Source: Microbulbifer sediminum
Lineage (GTDB): Bacteria; Pseudomonadota; Gammaproteobacteria; Pseudomonadales; Cellvibrionaceae
Length of the DNA stretch: 64,000 nt
Direction of reading: 5' to 3'
Assembly (NCBI RefSeq): GCF_021729035.1
Contig: NZ_JAJSAP010000008.1
Span: 1-64,000 of the forward strand
The notes under the pieces are model-generated. The model was not told where the DNA came from. It searched no databases and worked only from the letters and a program-made list of their open reading frames with translations. Both the position numbers and the translations under genes were made by a program. This document shows, one piece after another, positions 61,924 to 64,000 of the stretch (within the stretch, counting starts at the first letter, position 1; each line of letters opens with the position of its first letter).

Positions 61924-63381
61924 ATGGCGAAAAGCGTTCTGGGCAAGTTCAGGGTTCGCAAGGGTAAGGTCTTTGAAGCGCCTCTCGAGAGTGCTTTTGG
62001 ACGCCTGGTCACACCCTTTGAAGAGTTTATCCACCGCCAGAGTAGCAGTGGCCTGCTCCTCATCACCTGTGCAATCGTTGCCCTGGTCATTGCCAATTCC
62101 CCACTCCAGGAAGCCTACAAGCATATCCTCCACATGCCGATCAGTATCAACGCCGGCGACTGGAGCTTTTCCCTCAGTGTGCACCACTGGATCAATGACG
62201 GCCTGATGGCCATTTTCTTTTTCCTGGTCGGGCTCGAACTCAAGCGCGAGTTCCTGGTGGGTGAGTTATCGGAGCTGAAGCAGGCAGTGCTGCCGGTGAT
62301 GGCGGCCATCGGCGGCATGGTGGTGCCGGCGTTGATATACGCATCGCTGAATAGTGATGCCGAAGGCGCGCGCGGCTGGGGTATCCCCATGGCCACGGAT
62401 ATCGCCTTTGCTGTGGGGTGTATCGCCTTGCTTGGCAACCGGGTGCCGCGATCGGTCGTGACATTCCTGGTGGCCCTGGCCATTGTTGACGACCTGGGCG
62501 CTATCCTGGTGATCGCCATCTGGTATACCGAGAGCGTCAACCTGACTGCCCTGATGACCTCGGGCCTGCTGGTGGTCATCATGTGGCTGCTGAAGTTCGC
62601 CGGGGTACGCCGTTCCCCCGCCTATATCTTCATCGGCGTCCTGCTCTGGTATGAGCTGTATGTCACCGGCATTCACGCGACCCTGGCAGGTGTGATTACC
62701 GCGATGGCGCTGCCGGCGCGCCCCAAGTACGACCCGGTGGCATTCAGTACCTTTGTGAAGGACATCATCCGCAGCTTCGATCGCTGTTTCCGCCCCGGTG
62801 ACAAGATCATCGCCAACGATGCCTTGCGAGCCCGGGTAATGGCGCTGGGCAATGGCGTCAACCTGGCCCAGTCACCGCTGCAGCGCATGGAGACCCGCCT
62901 GCACACACCGGTGGCCTTTATCGTGATCCCGATTTTCGCACTGGCAAATGCGGGCATCCCCATCGACAGCTTCACCAGCTCGACCGCCGTACTCAACCCC
63001 GTCACCCTGGGGGTCATCCTGGGCCTGGTATTCGGCAAGCTGGTGGGAATTGTCGGGGCCACCTGGATCGGCTGGAAACTGGGACTCGGCCGGTTGCCCA
63101 GCGCGGCCAGTTTCCATCACATTATCGGGGTGGCGCTGCTCGGCGGTATCGGTTTCACCATGTCGATTTTCATCTCCGAACTCGCTTTTTACGGCGAGGA
63201 GGGGATGCTGGTGCAGGCCAAGGCCGGTGTGTTGCTGGCGTCCGTCATTGCCGGTGTGTCGGGTTTCATGGTGCTGCGTAAGGCGCCAGTATCTGACGAG
63301 TTGAGTACGATTACCGACGAGGAAGCGTTGACACCTGAAGAGGCTGCAGAGCCTGATGGCGCTGGGGATCAGGGACGTTGA
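61924..63381 (+). CDS. nhaA: Na+/H+ antiporter NhaA (second, longer copy)
   Basis: 485 residues against about 390 for E. coli NhaA. Ion-binding ATDIAFAVG and VDDLGAILVIAIWYT are intact. The extra length is an N-terminal tail, an insert of about 50 residues between TM8 and TM9 (FSTFVKDIIRSFDRCFRPGD region) and an acidic C-terminal tail rich in Asp/Glu. It differs clearly from the copy at 9255. The two may serve different pH or salt ranges. Confidence 0.94.
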   Translation: MAKSVLGKFRVRKGKVFEAPLESAFGRLVTPFEEFIHRQSSSGLLLITCAIVALVIANSPLQEAYKHILHMPISINAGDWSFSLSVHHWINDGLMAIFFFLVGLELKREFLVGELSELKQAVLPVMAAIGGMVVPALIYASLNSDAEGARGWGIPMATDIAFAVGCIALLGNRVPRSVVTFLVALAIVDDLGAILVIAIWYTESVNLTALMTSGLLVVIMWLLKFAGVRRSPAYIFIGVLLWYELYVTGIHATLAGVITAMALPARPKYDPVAFSTFVKDIIRSFDRCFRPGDKIIANDALRARVMALGNGVNLAQSPLQRMETRLHTPVAFIVIPIFALANAGIPIDSFTSSTAVLNPVTLGVILGLVFGKLVGIVGATWIGWKLGLGRLPSAASFHHIIGVALLGGIGFTMSIFISELAFYGEEGMLVQAKAGVLLASVIAGVSGFMVLRKAPVSDELSTITDEEALTPEEAAEPDGAGDQGR

Positions 63382-64000
63382 GCCGGACGGCCACCGTGGC
63401 GTACCTCGTCAACCAGCCGCCGCAGGCGCTGGAAGTGGCTGCCTTTCCAGTAGACACGACCGCAATCGTGGCACTGCAGGAATTCGCGGTAGTAACGCCG
63501 GGTGCGCGGCTGCAATTGTGCGGCGACCGCCTGCCCGGCCACAGGTGATAGCTGGCCGTTACAGACGGTGCAGCGGCTGAATGGGCGCAGCTTCCGGGCC
63601 AGCCCGAAGCGTGTTGACACCTCTTGCAGTTGTTGCCGGGGGCGCGTTGCACGCACGTAGTAGCCACGCCGCAGGTCTTTTCTCTTCAGCAGGTCGCGGT
63701 CGCGGGTCAGCAGGGTGCGGTCCTGCTCCACCGAGAGCTGGAGGAGTTGCCTGTCTTGATAGTTCCCCTCAAACAGGCTGTCGAACCCCAGCAGGCGCAG
63801 GTAGCGTGCCAGGCGTCCCAGGTGGCAGTCGAGTACGAAAACGGGCGTATTCTGGGGTGGTGGCATAAGCCCCAGCCCGTCGGCCGACCGCGGGTATACG
63901 TGTACCCGGTCGCCATCCTGCAGCTGATAATCGAAGTCCTGGGGGCGCCCGTCCACCCAAATCCTGTCTACCTCCACATGTGGAACGCCCAGGCTCTCGA
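63369..64000 (-). CDS. Mut7-C RNase-domain protein (5' end beyond window)
   Basis: About 210 codons seen; the frame stays open to the window edge, so the N-terminus is missing. The visible N-terminal part (ESLGVPHVEVD, GDRVHVYPR) is a ubiquitin-like/ThiS-like beta-grasp region. The Mut7-C PIN-like RNase core follows: VLDCHLGRLARYLRLLGFD and LLTRDRDLL with acidic metal ligands. A zinc ribbon (CTVCNG ... CHDCGRVYW) closes it. It is likely a single-stranded RNA nuclease or toxin-like enzyme. Confidence 0.88.
   Translation of the reverse strand, partial: ESLGVPHVEVDRIWVDGRPQDFDYQLQDGDRVHVYPRSADGLGLMPPPQNTPVFVLDCHLGRLARYLRLLGFDSLFEGNYQDRQLLQLSVEQDRTLLTRDRDLLKRKDLRRGYYVRATRPRQQLQEVSTRFGLARKLRPFSRCTVCNGQLSPVAGQAVAAQLQPRTRRYYREFLQCHDCGRVYWKGSHFQRLRRLVDEVRHGGRPAQRP

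Overview
The window looks like chromosomal DNA of a free-living, probably marine gammaproteobacterium. The Cellvibrionales/Microbulbifer neighbourhood is my best guess, by inference only. The reasons are the GC-rich coding sequence, the gene orders purM-purN-DUF3108 opposite DUF2066-hda and tesA opposite ybbA-ybbP followed by ttcA, two NhaA antiporters, a FadL porin, and many lipoprotein peptidases. No phage, CRISPR array or tRNA was found.

Left end (1-6200) is accessory DNA. It opens with the last codons and right end of an IS3-family insertion sequence. Next come a small AT-rich SnoaL-like secreted protein, a roughly 110-bp imperfect hairpin with the hallmarks of an integron attC site, and two overlapping zinc-ribbon membrane proteins that begin directly at the attC core. 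An NSS-family transporter follows, then the wreck of a catalase gene (large internal deletion, stop codon, frameshift), then an AT-rich phytoene desaturase/retinol saturase-like oxidoreductase.

6200-24600 holds DUF817, an M42-type peptidase, DUF1963 and NhaA. An unusual minus-strand operon joins a small membrane protein, an SbtA-type bicarbonate permease, purE and purK, with a CmpR/CbbR-like LysR gene divergent. Then come two PepSY paralogues and a lipoprotein, a Fur-box-preceded ferric iron ABC transporter, bioA, and the ybbA-ybbP ABC system.

24600-36200 holds tesA, ttcA, a lysozyme-like protein convergent with and overlapping ttcA, putP, a macrodomain protein, a DUF962 protein, an Lrp regulator opposite alanine dehydrogenase, rsmE, a two-domain pterin synthase homologue, the 4.5S SRP RNA, and an M2 (ACE-like) peptidase followed by a duplicated 94-bp intergenic element.

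36200-43000 is a nitrate uptake locus, nrtA-nrtB-nrtD plus an outer-membrane porin. A long leader with an intrinsic terminator just before nrtA and a sigma-54-like promoter indicates nitrogen control by attenuation. fadL lies behind its own terminator.

43200-52700 holds DUF3108, purN, purM, DUF2066, hda, and a tightly overlapped trio: an AMP-phosphorylase-like enzyme, a PRPP-synthetase homologue and a beta-CASP metallo-beta-lactamase RNase. A tandem universal stress protein is divergent. The trio could form a nucleotide-recycling pathway.

52800-64000 holds two DUF885 peptidase-like lipoprotein genes (one split by a one-base frameshift), sodB, a coiled-coil membrane protein, class I fumarase, phhB, DUF1272, tlyA, a second nhaA, and a Mut7-C protein cut by the window edge.
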